DNA from: Myroides albus
GTDB taxonomy: Bacteria > Bacteroidota > Bacteroidia > Flavobacteriales > Flavobacteriaceae
DNA length: 64,000 nt
Assembly: GCF_009711045.1 (NCBI RefSeq)
Contig: NZ_WMJX01000002.1
Span: forward strand, 164,244-228,243
Direction of reading: 5' to 3'
Positions within the stretch are counted from its first letter, which is position 1; each line of letters starts with the position of its first letter. Of the stretch, positions 36,413 through 46,308 are shown piece by piece. The notes beneath the pieces were generated by a model. The model did not search any database and was not told where the DNA came from. It saw only the letters and a list, made by a program, of their open reading frames with translations. The translations under genes were made by a program, and so were the position numbers.

Positions 36413-36961
36413 ATGAAAAAACTACCCTTTTTAGCTTTAATTGTTTTATTCTCAATGTGTAAATCGGCATCACATGTTAAAGCTCCTAACAAAGACCTAA
36501 CAATCGAAGAACGCATCGAAGAAATTAAGACCGAAGATCGATTACCAGACGAAAAAGATGTTATCGATTTACCAGATTATGCACAAGTCCGAGATGACTT
36601 CCGCTCTGTAACTGAGAAAACAAAAGAGAACTATCTAAAGGGAATGAGAGCTACAGAAGATAAATATTCTGTCATAATTCTAACTCAAGGATTCAAAGGA
36701 GAGGATATCACGATTAAGAATGAGAACAAAACATTTTTAAAATCGATGATAATGAGTGATTTATCTACGGGTATAGCCAAATCAATAAGAATAGAAAACA
36801 CAAAAGATATTCTCGTAAAAGATAGCTATACAAAAGGAGAGGTTACCATAGAAACAGATCATGCTAAAATGTTTAAGTTCATCTATATCATGAAGAACAA
36901 TTCAAACAAAGAAGTCCCTTTCAAGGTGACATTTAGCAATACGCTTAGACCTGTCAGATAA
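36413..36961 (+). CDS. Putative lipoprotein of unknown function
   Basis: The 182-residue protein has a signal peptide ending in a lipobox (LFSMCKSA, Cys16), an acidic region (about 25-55; LTIEERIEEIKTEDRLPDEKD) and a beta-rich C-terminal half. I see no known domain. It is a single gene, divergent from the BaiN-like gene and closed by a strong terminator. Confidence 0.68.
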   Translation: MKKLPFLALIVLFSMCKSASHVKAPNKDLTIEERIEEIKTEDRLPDEKDVIDLPDYAQVRDDFRSVTEKTKENYLKGMRATEDKYSVIILTQGFKGEDITIKNENKTFLKSMIMSDLSTGIAKSIRIENTKDILVKDSYTKGEVTIETDHAKMFKFIYIMKNNSNKEVPFKVTFSNTLRPVR

Positions 36962-36982
36962 TAGCCTAAAGCTCAATATAAC

Positions 36983-37016
36983 AAATCAGCGACTCCAAAA
37001 AGAGTCGCTGATTTTG
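36983..37016. terminator. Intrinsic terminator between convergent genes
   Basis: A perfect 13-bp stem AAATCAGCGACTC/GAGTCGCTGATTT (36983-36995 with 37002-37014) is followed by a short T run. It lies between the lipoprotein and DUF2071 genes. Confidence 0.75.
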
Positions 37017-37040
37017 TATATAACGAATAGGAATCTTCCT

Positions 37041-37769
37041 TTATATTTCTACTTTTTCTTTACCCCAGGAGACAACAACTATTCCATCAGAATAATTGGG
37101 ACAGATATAGTTTTCCTCCGTTAAATGAATATTGCCAAAGCGATAGTTAAACACCAAATCCTCAAATGTAATTTCTTTTATATCCCATTCTTTGTGATGT
37201 ATTTCATATCTAAACAATTCCTCATTTTCATAAATATACAGACAATAACGCTCTGTCAACCATAATTGTAAGGCGGTCTTCTCCACAACTGGTTTTCCCA
37301 CGATAAACTTAGCTTTGAGAAAGAACTTCTTCTCCTCGTTTAAAGATAAGTATTGTCCTTTACTTCTTTTCATTTTTGCTTTTTCGTACGGTAATCCAGA
37401 TAGTAAACGAGAAACAAAAGCTGACAATCGCTTACCTGCTTCTATATTTAAGAAATAAACACCAGCTTTGTCACCATGCTTGACATAAGTTCTCACATTC
37501 AATTCATCAAAGTCCGAAATAAACCCCACTGAAGGGAGTTGGCGAGGGCGAATATTCTCCATAGTAAAAGGTACTATAGAGATATAGTACTTACCGTTAA
37601 AATCATCTAAAGTAAGGCAATCGGGTACCAATTCCCTAAGATCTTCAAAAGGGACTTCAAAGTGCAAAAAGAGCAATCTATTCCACTCTTGATAGTAAAC
37701 CCACTTATCTTCTGGTAGCGGCCAGGGTCTATGGTCAGTATTTTGCAGTACATCTTCAATCTTATTCAT
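37041..37769 (-). CDS. DUF2071 (YqjF-like) protein
   Basis: The 242-residue protein has the DUF2071 pattern: RPWPLPEDKWVYYQEWNRLLFLHFEVPFEDLRELVP, YISIVPFTMENIRPRQLP and VRTYVKHGDKAGVYFLNIEA. The fold is related to acetoacetate decarboxylase, but no reaction is known for this branch. It has no signal peptide and stands alone. Confidence 0.85.
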   Translation of the reverse strand: MNKIEDVLQNTDHRPWPLPEDKWVYYQEWNRLLFLHFEVPFEDLRELVPDCLTLDDFNGKYYISIVPFTMENIRPRQLPSVGFISDFDELNVRTYVKHGDKAGVYFLNIEAGKRLSAFVSRLLSGLPYEKAKMKRSKGQYLSLNEEKKFFLKAKFIVGKPVVEKTALQLWLTERYCLYIYENEELFRYEIHHKEWDIKEITFEDLVFNYRFGNIHLTEENYICPNYSDGIVVVSWGKEKVEI

Positions 37770-37848
37770 AGCTAAATTTTACATTAAAGGTAAGCATAAA
37801 TAAATCAATATCAACTAATAACCATTGCAAGACAAGTGATAAAAAACG

Positions 37849-37879
37849 ACAAGCCCCTCGGAAAAACCAAGGGGCTTGT
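37849..37879 (-). terminator. Intrinsic terminator of the peptide-transporter operon
   Basis: The stem ACAAGCCCCT/AGGGGCTTGT (37849-37858 with 37870-37879) is followed by TTTTTT on the minus strand, 28 bp past the stop. Confidence 0.82.
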
Positions 37880-37906
37880 TATACTATATAGACTATAGAC
37901 AAACTA

Positions 37907-39433
37907 TTATCGTACGTCTTGCATAAGTTTTTTCATAAGTGGAGAAAGAGCAATAAGCAATATCCCGGCGATTACAGCATAAAGTCCTAACTCCTTGTAA
38001 CCATCCGTATATGCGATTAAAGCTTCGTAATTAGATACATTCTCTGTATCAGAAGTAGACATTGCTGCACCAATGATACCAGCCATATACTGACCATAAG
38101 CACTTGCTAAGAACCACATCCCCATCATCATCCCCTGTAGATTAGCAGTAGACAATTTAGTCATAATCGAAAGACCAATAGGTGACAAACACAACTCCCC
38201 AAGTGTAATGATTAATAAAGCAAAAGTAAAGAAATCTAAAGATGTCATACCTTGTAAATCAGCAAATAATCTCGTCGCAAATAAAGCGTAATAACCTGCT
38301 CCTAAAAGCACGAAACCAAGACCAAACTTCACTACTGTATTCGGCTCAATTCCCTTCTTCGCTAACCATATCCACAATAAACCTAAAATCGGTGCAATGA
38401 AAATGATGAAAAAGGCACCACCAGAGTTATTCACACCATTTGGATCTAAATGCATACCCAACAAATCAGAATTAAGATTCTGAGCAGCGAATATACTTAA
38501 CGATCCACCAGCTTGTTCGTAAATACCAAAAAATAAGATTGAGAAGAAAATAAACACCAAAGCAGCGATAATCTTTTTACGCTCACTATTGGTCAATTTT
38601 GTCATCTCATAGATCAAATACAATAATGCTAAAGGCCCTACTGTATACATAAAGTAAGCCGTATACTCAGTATTGTCAATCATGAACACAATTACAGGTA
38701 CCATAGCAAATGTCAATATATAAGTCCCCACTTCCTTCCATAACGGCATTCTCTTTTCTTGACCATCTTTTGATACCTCTTTTGGCTGAAGTCCAATTGG
38801 ACCTAAATGTCTTTTGGTAAAGATGAAGTTGATTAAACTGATTAACATTACAAAAGCAGCTAATCCAAATGCAACATTCCAACGATGCGCTTCATCAATA
38901 TAGCTTGATAAAATATGTCCTTTACCAATAGCAATACACAGATAACCTCCGATAAGAGCCCCTAAGTTAATACCTGCATAAAACAATGAGAAACCAGCAT
39001 CAGTACGATTATCACCTTTTTTATACAAATACCCTACCATGGTAGAAATATTCGGTTTAAAGAAACCAGTACCAATCACAGTGAAGGCAATACCTTCAAA
39101 GAAGAACTTATGAGGATCAATAGCAAGAATTACACTTCCTAAAATCATCATTGCCCCTCCCCAAAAAAGAGATTTTCTAAAGCCCAAGATCTTATCTGCA
39201 AAAATACCACCTAAGAAAGTGAATGCATAAACGAATGCTTGAGTAGCACCGTATTGTAAATTGGCTTGTGCTTGTGCAAAGTCTAGTTGGTGTATCATGA
39301 AGAAAACCAACATTCCTCTCATACCATAGAAACTAAAACGTTCCCACATTTCTGAGAAGAATAAACTCCAAATTTGCTTGGGATATTTTCCCTCAAAATT
39401 TTGGATCTCCTCTAATGTCTGTTGTTGACTCAT
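37907..39433 (-). CDS. POT/PTR-family peptide transporter
   Basis: The 508-residue MFS protein belongs to the proton-dependent oligopeptide transporter family. The signature SEMWERFSFYGMRGML (ExxER, about residue 27-42) is present, as are GTGFFKPNISTMVG and FSLFYAGINLGALIGGY. It should import di- and tripeptides with protons. It is the last gene of a leftward DPP IV-POT-POT unit, 38 bp after its paralogue. Confidence 0.9.
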   Translation of the reverse strand: MSQQQTLEEIQNFEGKYPKQIWSLFFSEMWERFSFYGMRGMLVFFMIHQLDFAQAQANLQYGATQAFVYAFTFLGGIFADKILGFRKSLFWGGAMMILGSVILAIDPHKFFFEGIAFTVIGTGFFKPNISTMVGYLYKKGDNRTDAGFSLFYAGINLGALIGGYLCIAIGKGHILSSYIDEAHRWNVAFGLAAFVMLISLINFIFTKRHLGPIGLQPKEVSKDGQEKRMPLWKEVGTYILTFAMVPVIVFMIDNTEYTAYFMYTVGPLALLYLIYEMTKLTNSERKKIIAALVFIFFSILFFGIYEQAGGSLSIFAAQNLNSDLLGMHLDPNGVNNSGGAFFIIFIAPILGLLWIWLAKKGIEPNTVVKFGLGFVLLGAGYYALFATRLFADLQGMTSLDFFTFALLIITLGELCLSPIGLSIMTKLSTANLQGMMMGMWFLASAYGQYMAGIIGAAMSTSDTENVSNYEALIAYTDGYKELGLYAVIAGILLIALSPLMKKLMQDVR

Positions 39434-39456
39434 TTTTATAATTATTTATATTGTGC

Positions 39457-39489
39457 AATGCACGGAGTTCTTAACGAACACCGTGCATT
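39457..39489 (-). promoter_or_regulatory. Intercistronic hairpin between two POT genes
   Basis: The arms AATGCACGG (39457-39465) and CCGTGCATT (39481-39489) are extended inward by GTTC/GAAC across an A-A mispair, with a 5-base loop. It overlaps the stop codon of the upstream gene and has no T tract, so it is more likely an mRNA processing or stabilising element than a terminator. Confidence 0.6.
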
Positions 39490-41243
39490 AGTTTTTTCAA
39501 TAGTGGATTCACTAACATTACCAATATAGCAGCTGTAGCAGGTATTAAAGTGAATAAGAAGAAGAAGTGACTCAACGAATATTCCTCTTTTATATTTTCA
39601 ATTTGTCCTCCTAAGATAGCCGCAAACTTTTGAGCAATAGCAAGTGCTAAATACCACATACCAAACATGAATGCAAGCATCTTTCCAGGAACTAATTTAG
39701 ATACATAAGATAGCCCTACCGGAGAGATAAATAATTCCCCTAAGGTATGGAATAAGTATGTTAATATTAGGAATATAATCGACATTTTTACTCCTTCTGT
39801 TGCTCCCATTGAGCCTAATCCTAAAATTAAAAAACCAATAGCTACAAAGATTAACCCTATTCCGTACTTGAAAGCCGCTGATGGATTATACTTAGAATCC
39901 CATAATTTAGAAACTGTAGATGCTAATGATATAATGAAAAATGAGTTCAAAATAGAGAACCAAGATACAGTAATCTCAGAAACTTCTTTATTGAATTCTG
40001 CATTCAACATATAAATAGCCATCGCCCAAATACCAGCAAAACAAATGAATAAAATGATATTTGACATAGCAATCTTAGTCCAAGTAGCTTTAGCTAACAA
40101 GAATAATACCCAAGAGATAATCAGCAATGGAATTACTGTTAAACAAGTATTGATAATATTAAATGCCAATAAAGCTCCTCCTTCTAATGATCTATCCACA
40201 TAATCTCTCGCAACAAGTACCAATGAGGTAGCTCCTTGCTCAAAACTCATGAAGAAGAACATCAAGAAAAATGCCAATAGAATCACCGCAAACATTCTAT
40301 CTCTAATCACCTTTCCGTATCGTAAAATACGAGAAATAACCAAATATAAGAAAGTCAATAAAGCAAGGATTGCCATGATATTCTGTCCTCTTAATGTTTC
40401 TGTATCTAAGAAAGCAAAAAGGTCAAGTACTCCGTTCTTAGACAAAGGATCATTGAAAGCATATAATAAACCGATTACAGATACAATACCGATTAAGATA
40501 TAATCTACTAATGTGTAAGGGTTTTTAGTGTCATGATCTTCTTTGATCTGCTCTGATGTTTTCTCTACTGTATTATCTACTTTTTTAAGTTCCCCTAGTT
40601 CACCCAACAAAGGTTTCGCTAACCAGAATTGGATTGTACCTAATAACATAAAGATACCTGCTAATCCAAATCCATAATGCCATCCTTCAGTTTCGGCTAA
40701 ATATCCACATAGCATCATTCCAAAGAAAGCTCCTGAGTTTACACCCATATAGAATATAGTATATGCAGCGTCTTTCTTTTCAGGTAATGCTTTGTACATT
40801 TCTCCTAAGATAGAAGGCATATTAGGTTTAAAAAATCCTGTACCAATTACTAAGCAAGCTAGCCCTACGAAAAACCATAGCTTAGATATTCCTTCAGCAG
40901 CCATGGATGCATGACCTAAAGTCATGATAATAGCTCCGATTATAACTGCCCAACGTGAGCCTATATACTTATCAGCGATAACTCCACCCAAAATCGGTGT
41001 AAGATATAACAACATAGCATAGGTACCATATAGTGCACCAGCTTGTTCTGCTGACCATCCCCATCCTGAGAATGCATCGCCAAAAATAACTTTAGCTGTT
41101 AAAAATTGAATTAATAAAACTCTCATTCCATAGAAAGAGAATCGTTCCCACATTTCAGTAAAGAACAGAACGAACAGACCTGCTGGATGCCCAAGTACCT
41201 TAGACTTAAAAAGATCTGCGTTTGTAGCTGTTTCTGCTGCCAT
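39471..41243 (-). CDS. POT/PTR-family peptide transporter (590 aa)
   Basis: The protein starts SKVLGHPAGLFVLFFTEMWERFSFYGMRVLLIQF, with the ExxERFSFYG motif at about 30-39. It also has GTGFFKPNMPSILGEMY and YTIFYMGVNSGAFFGM. A hydrophilic linker (about 210-240; KKVDNTVEKTSEQIKEDHDTK) separates the two halves, and the tail is NPLLKKLMHGVR. It is a paralogue of the gene at 50822, which carries an extra domain. It sits between DPP IV and another POT gene, so the trio likely functions together in peptide use. Confidence 0.9.
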   Translation of the reverse strand: MAAETATNADLFKSKVLGHPAGLFVLFFTEMWERFSFYGMRVLLIQFLTAKVIFGDAFSGWGWSAEQAGALYGTYAMLLYLTPILGGVIADKYIGSRWAVIIGAIIMTLGHASMAAEGISKLWFFVGLACLVIGTGFFKPNMPSILGEMYKALPEKKDAAYTIFYMGVNSGAFFGMMLCGYLAETEGWHYGFGLAGIFMLLGTIQFWLAKPLLGELGELKKVDNTVEKTSEQIKEDHDTKNPYTLVDYILIGIVSVIGLLYAFNDPLSKNGVLDLFAFLDTETLRGQNIMAILALLTFLYLVISRILRYGKVIRDRMFAVILLAFFLMFFFMSFEQGATSLVLVARDYVDRSLEGGALLAFNIINTCLTVIPLLIISWVLFLLAKATWTKIAMSNIILFICFAGIWAMAIYMLNAEFNKEVSEITVSWFSILNSFFIISLASTVSKLWDSKYNPSAAFKYGIGLIFVAIGFLILGLGSMGATEGVKMSIIFLILTYLFHTLGELFISPVGLSYVSKLVPGKMLAFMFGMWYLALAIAQKFAAILGGQIENIKEEYSLSHFFFLFTLIPATAAILVMLVNPLLKKLMHGVR

Positions 41244-41335
41244 TTAATAAGTTATTAGTTTGTTTTAAAAATTAAGTACGTGTTATAAAGGTTGTTTTTG
41301 GTTGGTGTTATATATATTTTTAAGGTGTACTTCTA

Positions 41336-43501
41336 TTATAAATTATTCAAAATAAAATTAGTCATCTTAGTATATAACTGAAGTCTTGTATTGCCTCCGT
41401 ATATACCGTGATTTCTATCTGGATAAATTAACCAGTCAAAGTCTTTATTCTTTTGCACCAATGTCTCTATCATTGCCATTGCATTCTGTACATGCACATT
41501 ATCATCTGCTGTACCATGAATCAAAAGATATTTCCCTTTCAATTTATCCGCATGAGTAAAAGGCGAGTTGTCATCATACCCTTCTGGGTTCTCTTGAGGA
41601 GTAGTCATATAACGCTCAGTATAGATACTGTCGTAATATCTCCAATTAATAACAGGAGCAACAGCTATTGCCATTTTGAAGGTATCATTTCCTTTCAAAA
41701 GACAATTAGATGACATAAATCCTCCATAACTCCATCCCCATATTCCAATTCTGCTTTCGTCTACATAGCTCTGTTTTCCTAAATATTTTGCAGCACTAAT
41801 CTGATCCTCTACTTCATACTTACCAAGTTGCAATTGAGTAACCTTCTTAAAGTCAGCTCCTCTAAAGCCCGTACCTCTACCGTCTACTGTAACGACTATG
41901 TACCCTTTTTGAGTTAACATTGCATGCCAATAATCATTCGAATCAAACCATTTATCTGCAACCTGTTGAGATCCAGGGCCGCTGTATTGATACATAAATA
42001 CTGGGTACTGCTTTGTTGGATCAAAATCAGAAGGTTTTAGAATCCAAGCATTTAATTGCACCCCTTCTTCTGTAGGGATCTGAACAAACTCTTTCTTAGG
42101 CAAGTTGTAATCAGCAACCTTAGATTCCAACTCACTATTATTGAGAATTTCTTTAATTACTTTACCAGTCTGTGCAGCTTTCAACGAATATCTTGGAGCC
42201 TTAACACTTGATGAAAATGTGTTGATAAAGACGTCAAAACTCGGACTAAAGATAGCAGAATGCGTTCCAACTTCACTTGTTAAACGCTTTTTATTTTTGC
42301 CATTTAGACTTATAGAGTAAATATCTCTATAGATAGATCCTTGTTCAACAGACTGAAAAAATAATGTTTTATTTTTTGCATCAATACCATAGTAATCCGT
42401 TACTTCCCAATCTCCCTTAGTAATCTGATTGATAAGTTTACCTTCTCTGTTATAGTGATATAAATGATTATGCCCATCTCTCTCACTTAGCCAAATAAAG
42501 TCATTATTGGGTTGAAAAGACAACGTCTGAACATCTACATAAGCCTTATCTGTTTCATTTAAAATTAGTTGTTTCTCTAATGTTCCTCCATTGACAAAAA
42601 ACAGTTTCAAATCATTTTGATGACGATTAATAACTTGAACACTTAAGTAGTTATTGTCATTTGTCCACTTGATTCTCGGTATATAAAAATCCGAAAACTC
42701 AGTTAAGTCAACCTGAGAGGTCTTACTTGTGTTTAAATCATATATGTGTAAGGATACAATCGCATTATTTTCACCTGCTTTTGGGTACTTAAACTTGTCT
42801 TGAGTAGGATATAATCCATTTCCATAGACATCCATTGAGTATTCAGGAACCTCAGTTTCATCAAACTTGACATATGCAATTTTATCTCCGTTCAAACTCC
42901 AATCAAACATTCTTACAATACTGAACTCTTCTTCATAAACCCAATCCGAGATACCGTTAATAACGTGATTCTTCAGACCATCAGTTGTAATTTGTGTAGA
43001 CTTATGACTTGCTATATCATAAATAAACAAGTTATTCTGGTAAGCATAAGCAATCTTCTTTCCATCTTTAGAAAACGTAGGTTCCATGATAGCATGTTCA
43101 GCTACTTTTACAAAAGATTTTGTCAGTGTATTATATAAATAAAAATCGGCTAAACTTGATCTGCGATAGATAGCTTGAGAATTTGTACCGATTAAGATTT
43201 GTTCTTCTTTATCGTCAAAAACATAACTATCAATAGTTTTAATCTCTTTAAAATCTTGAGTATTAAATATTGTATTCGTCTTTTCAAGTGTACGAAAATC
43301 GTATAAATTGATTTCTTGAATTTCTTTAGCAGCTTGCTCAATACGGGAATATTGATTGCTATTTGCCATAGCATTGACTGACTGCATTACTTTTGTACGA
43401 AATGTGCCATTCCAAATTTCTTTAAGTTCAATCTGTTTTTGAGCGAACCCAAATTGTGAGGCAATAACACAAAATAATAGGGTAAAGTTAAGGTGTTTCA
43501 T
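41336..43501 (-). CDS. S9 family dipeptidyl peptidase IV
   Basis: The 721-residue protein has a signal peptide (about 1-20, ending GFA-Q), an N-terminal beta-propeller (about 60-440) and an alpha/beta-hydrolase domain. The catalytic triad is visible: Ser591 in GWSYGGFM, Asp666 in HGTADDNVH and His698 in PDRNHGIYGG. The propeller has the substrate-anchoring Glu pair (VYEEEFSI) typical of DPP IV. It releases N-terminal X-Pro or X-Ala dipeptides in the periplasm. It is first in the unit with two POT carriers that could import its products. Confidence 0.92.
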   Translation of the reverse strand: MKHLNFTLLFCVIASQFGFAQKQIELKEIWNGTFRTKVMQSVNAMANSNQYSRIEQAAKEIQEINLYDFRTLEKTNTIFNTQDFKEIKTIDSYVFDDKEEQILIGTNSQAIYRRSSLADFYLYNTLTKSFVKVAEHAIMEPTFSKDGKKIAYAYQNNLFIYDIASHKSTQITTDGLKNHVINGISDWVYEEEFSIVRMFDWSLNGDKIAYVKFDETEVPEYSMDVYGNGLYPTQDKFKYPKAGENNAIVSLHIYDLNTSKTSQVDLTEFSDFYIPRIKWTNDNNYLSVQVINRHQNDLKLFFVNGGTLEKQLILNETDKAYVDVQTLSFQPNNDFIWLSERDGHNHLYHYNREGKLINQITKGDWEVTDYYGIDAKNKTLFFQSVEQGSIYRDIYSISLNGKNKKRLTSEVGTHSAIFSPSFDVFINTFSSSVKAPRYSLKAAQTGKVIKEILNNSELESKVADYNLPKKEFVQIPTEEGVQLNAWILKPSDFDPTKQYPVFMYQYSGPGSQQVADKWFDSNDYWHAMLTQKGYIVVTVDGRGTGFRGADFKKVTQLQLGKYEVEDQISAAKYLGKQSYVDESRIGIWGWSYGGFMSSNCLLKGNDTFKMAIAVAPVINWRYYDSIYTERYMTTPQENPEGYDDNSPFTHADKLKGKYLLIHGTADDNVHVQNAMAMIETLVQKNKDFDWLIYPDRNHGIYGGNTRLQLYTKMTNFILNNL

Positions 43502-44001
43502 TATTTATTTAATCGAAAAAACTTCCAATTTTAATGAAAAAATCTGATTTACACCAACTTTTTTTTGGAATTAACCAATAAAAGCTTAATTCTATTGACA
43601 CACTTTTGACACTAAAACTCACAATAACTTGAACAAATAATATTAATAGTTCTTTTTTTAGTTTTTTAAACGGACTAACTATGCTTTATTGTTAACGCTT
43701 AAATAAAAATGGCTAAACTATATAATCTTCATTGCTTTTTACAAAGCTTTAATGCAGATAAAATCAGTTAAATAGCTTAATCGTACTTCTTATTTACGAC
43801 AATATAATCCTAATGCACATGTAGAAAAGTCAAACAAATCAGAATAAAAATCGTTCAGCTCACTACCTATCAAGGAATTAGAAAAACGCAAATCACCTAT
43901 ATCAAAATACCCAATACACACATTTACAGAATTGACTGGCGAGTTTTTTCCTAACCTTATCAGAATACTTTATCTTTGTCCTTTCAAAATAAGACAATCA
44001 A
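43502..44001. other. Divergent intergenic region, 500 bp
   Basis: It holds the upstream regions of the DPP IV operon (leftward) and mvaA (rightward). I see only the -7 box at 43971-43978 and no ORF, repeat or strong hairpin. Confidence 0.55.
43971..43978 (+). promoter_or_regulatory. -7 box (TATCTTTG) of the mvaA unit
   Basis: It matches TAnnTTTG, 23 bp before the mvaA ATG. Confidence 0.5.
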
Positions 44002-45318
44002 ATGGCCAATACTATAAACGGATTCTCCAAATTGAGTAAACACGATAAGATCAAATGGATCTCAAACACCTATTTCAATAATAATCAAGATGTAATAGAA
44101 ATCATTGAACAATATTGGAATAGTGATCAAGAGTTACAAAAATTACACGATGAGTTTATTGAAAATACGATTACTAACTTCTACCTTCCCTTTGGAGTTG
44201 CTCCAAATTTTAAAATAAATGAGAAGTGGTATACCATACCAATGGTGATAGAAGAAAGTTCCGTAGTCGCTGCAGCAGCAAAGGCGGCAAAGTTTTGGTC
44301 TGAAAGAGGAGGGTTCAAAACAACTATACTTGGCACAGAAAAAATAGGACAAGTACACTTCATATACAAAGGTCATATTGATCTTTTGACCCAATTCATA
44401 AATACAATCCAACACAAATTTTATGAAGATACCGCACCAATTACTCAGAATATGCAAAAAAGAGGGGGCGGAATTAAGAATATTGAGTTACGTGACAAAA
44501 CAACTGATATAGAGAACTACTATCAATTACATGTTACATTTGAAACAAAAGACAGTATGGGGGCTAACTTCATCAACTCTTGTCTTGAACAGATTGCCAA
44601 AACCCTTAAGAATGAGGCAATGCAATATTCAAACTTTTCAGAAAAAGAAAAGGCTATCGATGTAATTATGAGTATTCTGTCAAATTACGTACCTAACTGT
44701 GTTGTTCGTGCAGAGGTAAGTTGCCCGATAGAAGACCTAAAAGGAAAAGATATAAAAGATCCTCAACTCTTTGCCGAAAAGTTTGTTCAAGCAGTCCGCA
44801 TAGCAGAAGTTGAGCCTTATAGAGCAGTCACTCATAACAAAGGTGTTATGAATGGAGTTGATGCAGTTGTATTAGCAACTGGTAATGACTTTAGAGCTAT
44901 CGAAGCTGGAGTACATGCCTATGCATCGAGAAACGGGCGATACAGTAGTTTATCTCATGCTTCTATTGAAAATGGCCAATTCAAGTTTTGGATAGATTTG
45001 CCGTTAGCATTAGGTACAGTTGGAGGTTTGACTTCTTTACACCCAATGGTCAAAGTAGCACTTACTATGCTTCAAAATCCTTCTGCTACTGAATTAATGC
45101 AAGTCATCGCTGTTGCAGGATTAGCTCAAAATTTTGCAGCTGTGAAATCATTGACTACTACAGGTATTCAACAAGGTCATATGAAAATGCACTTAATGAA
45201 TATCCTTAATCAATTTAAAGCTACAGATGCAGAACGCGCAAAAGTAGTTGCTCATTTTGAAAAGAATGTAGTATCACACAGCGCTGTAGTTGAACTATTA
45301 GAAAGTCTACGAAAATAA
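44002..45318 (+). CDS. mvaA: Hydroxymethylglutaryl-CoA reductase, class II
   Basis: The 438-residue protein matches class II HMG-CoA reductase: MVIEESSVVAAAAKAAKFW (catalytic Glu), DSMGANFINSCLEQ (cofactor site), THNKGVMNGVDAVVLATGND (Lys), LGTVGGLTSLHP and the C-terminal QQGHMKMHL (His). It interconverts HMG-CoA and mevalonate; class II enzymes may favour NADH. In flavobacteria it is biosynthetic in context. The stop overlaps the start of the next gene (ATAATG), indicating translational coupling to the GYDIA kinase. Confidence 0.93.
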   Translation: MANTINGFSKLSKHDKIKWISNTYFNNNQDVIEIIEQYWNSDQELQKLHDEFIENTITNFYLPFGVAPNFKINEKWYTIPMVIEESSVVAAAAKAAKFWSERGGFKTTILGTEKIGQVHFIYKGHIDLLTQFINTIQHKFYEDTAPITQNMQKRGGGIKNIELRDKTTDIENYYQLHVTFETKDSMGANFINSCLEQIAKTLKNEAMQYSNFSEKEKAIDVIMSILSNYVPNCVVRAEVSCPIEDLKGKDIKDPQLFAEKFVQAVRIAEVEPYRAVTHNKGVMNGVDAVVLATGNDFRAIEAGVHAYASRNGRYSSLSHASIENGQFKFWIDLPLALGTVGGLTSLHPMVKVALTMLQNPSATELMQVIAVAGLAQNFAAVKSLTTTGIQQGHMKMHLMNILNQFKATDAERAKVVAHFEKNVVSHSAVVELLESLRK

Positions 45319-46238
45319 TGACTAAGAGGTTTTACAGCAACGGAAAACTCTTGTTATCAGGAGAATATTTAGTTTTAGAAGGAGCTCTTGCCTTTGCCCT
45401 ACCTACAAAGTTTGGGCAATCGATGATTGTGAAACAAACCAACAAACCTACAATTAAGTGGGTTGGATTAGACATCGATGGGAAAAAGTGGATAGATGAA
45501 GAAATAAGCATTACTGACATCAAGTCAAACTCGACTACTACTGATCATTCAACATACTTTGAAACTCTTCTCCAAGTTCTACGTGCTGCTCATAAACAAA
45601 ACAGTGAGTTACTATCACAAGACAAGATTGGGTTTGAAGTTATTACAGAGTTAACTTTCCCAAGGCTTTGGGGACTAGGTACTTCTTCTACATGGATAAA
45701 TAATATTGCTCAGTGGTTTAATATTAATCCTTACCAATTGCTCTTTGAATCTTTTGGAGGCAGTGGATATGATATAGCTTGTGCGCAACACAATCAAGGC
45801 TTATATTATACGCTTACAGATCCACTTCAACCAACTGTTGAGTTAATAGACTTTAAACCGATATTTGCTGACAATTTATATTTTGTATACCTAAATAAAA
45901 AGAAAGATAGCAAAGAAGCTATTGCCCATTTTCATTCCAAAAAGGGCAATCTTACATATGAAATTAATCAAGTTTCTGCTATCAGTAAAGAAATGAGTAC
46001 GACGCAATCTTTTGTCAAATTCCAAACACTCATTGAAGAACACGAAAACATCATGAGTCGTGTATTAAACACACCTACTGTTAAACAGGAATTATTCAGC
46101 GACTTTCCGGGTTCAATAAAAAGCTTAGGAGGATGGGGAGGTGACTTCGTATTAGTTGCCCATGAACAAGACCCAAAGCATTACTTTCAAGAGAAAGGGT
46201 ATAACACAATAGTTAACTATTGTGATATGATTCTTTAA
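45318..46238 (+). CDS. GYDIA-family GHMP kinase, candidate phosphomevalonate kinase
   Basis: The 306-residue protein has GHMP kinase features: YSNGKLLLSGEYLVLEGALAFALP at the N-terminus, the ATP loop PRLWGLGTSSTWINNIA (about 111-127), and the family-defining FESFGGSGYDIACAQHNQGLYYTL. A C-terminal SLGGWGGDFVLVA loop completes the fold. It overlaps mvaA by one base. Because the pathway needs a kinase for phosphomevalonate and none is otherwise visible here, that role is a reasonable inference. It is unproven. Confidence 0.82.
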   Translation: MTKRFYSNGKLLLSGEYLVLEGALAFALPTKFGQSMIVKQTNKPTIKWVGLDIDGKKWIDEEISITDIKSNSTTTDHSTYFETLLQVLRAAHKQNSELLSQDKIGFEVITELTFPRLWGLGTSSTWINNIAQWFNINPYQLLFESFGGSGYDIACAQHNQGLYYTLTDPLQPTVELIDFKPIFADNLYFVYLNKKKDSKEAIAHFHSKKGNLTYEINQVSAISKEMSTTQSFVKFQTLIEEHENIMSRVLNTPTVKQELFSDFPGSIKSLGGWGGDFVLVAHEQDPKHYFQEKGYNTIVNYCDMIL

Positions 46239-46308
46239 TAGAGAAATTATAGACATAGATTGGTAAAGATTAATTACACTTCTAAAATTTAAAACTTTAA
46301 TAACAGAA

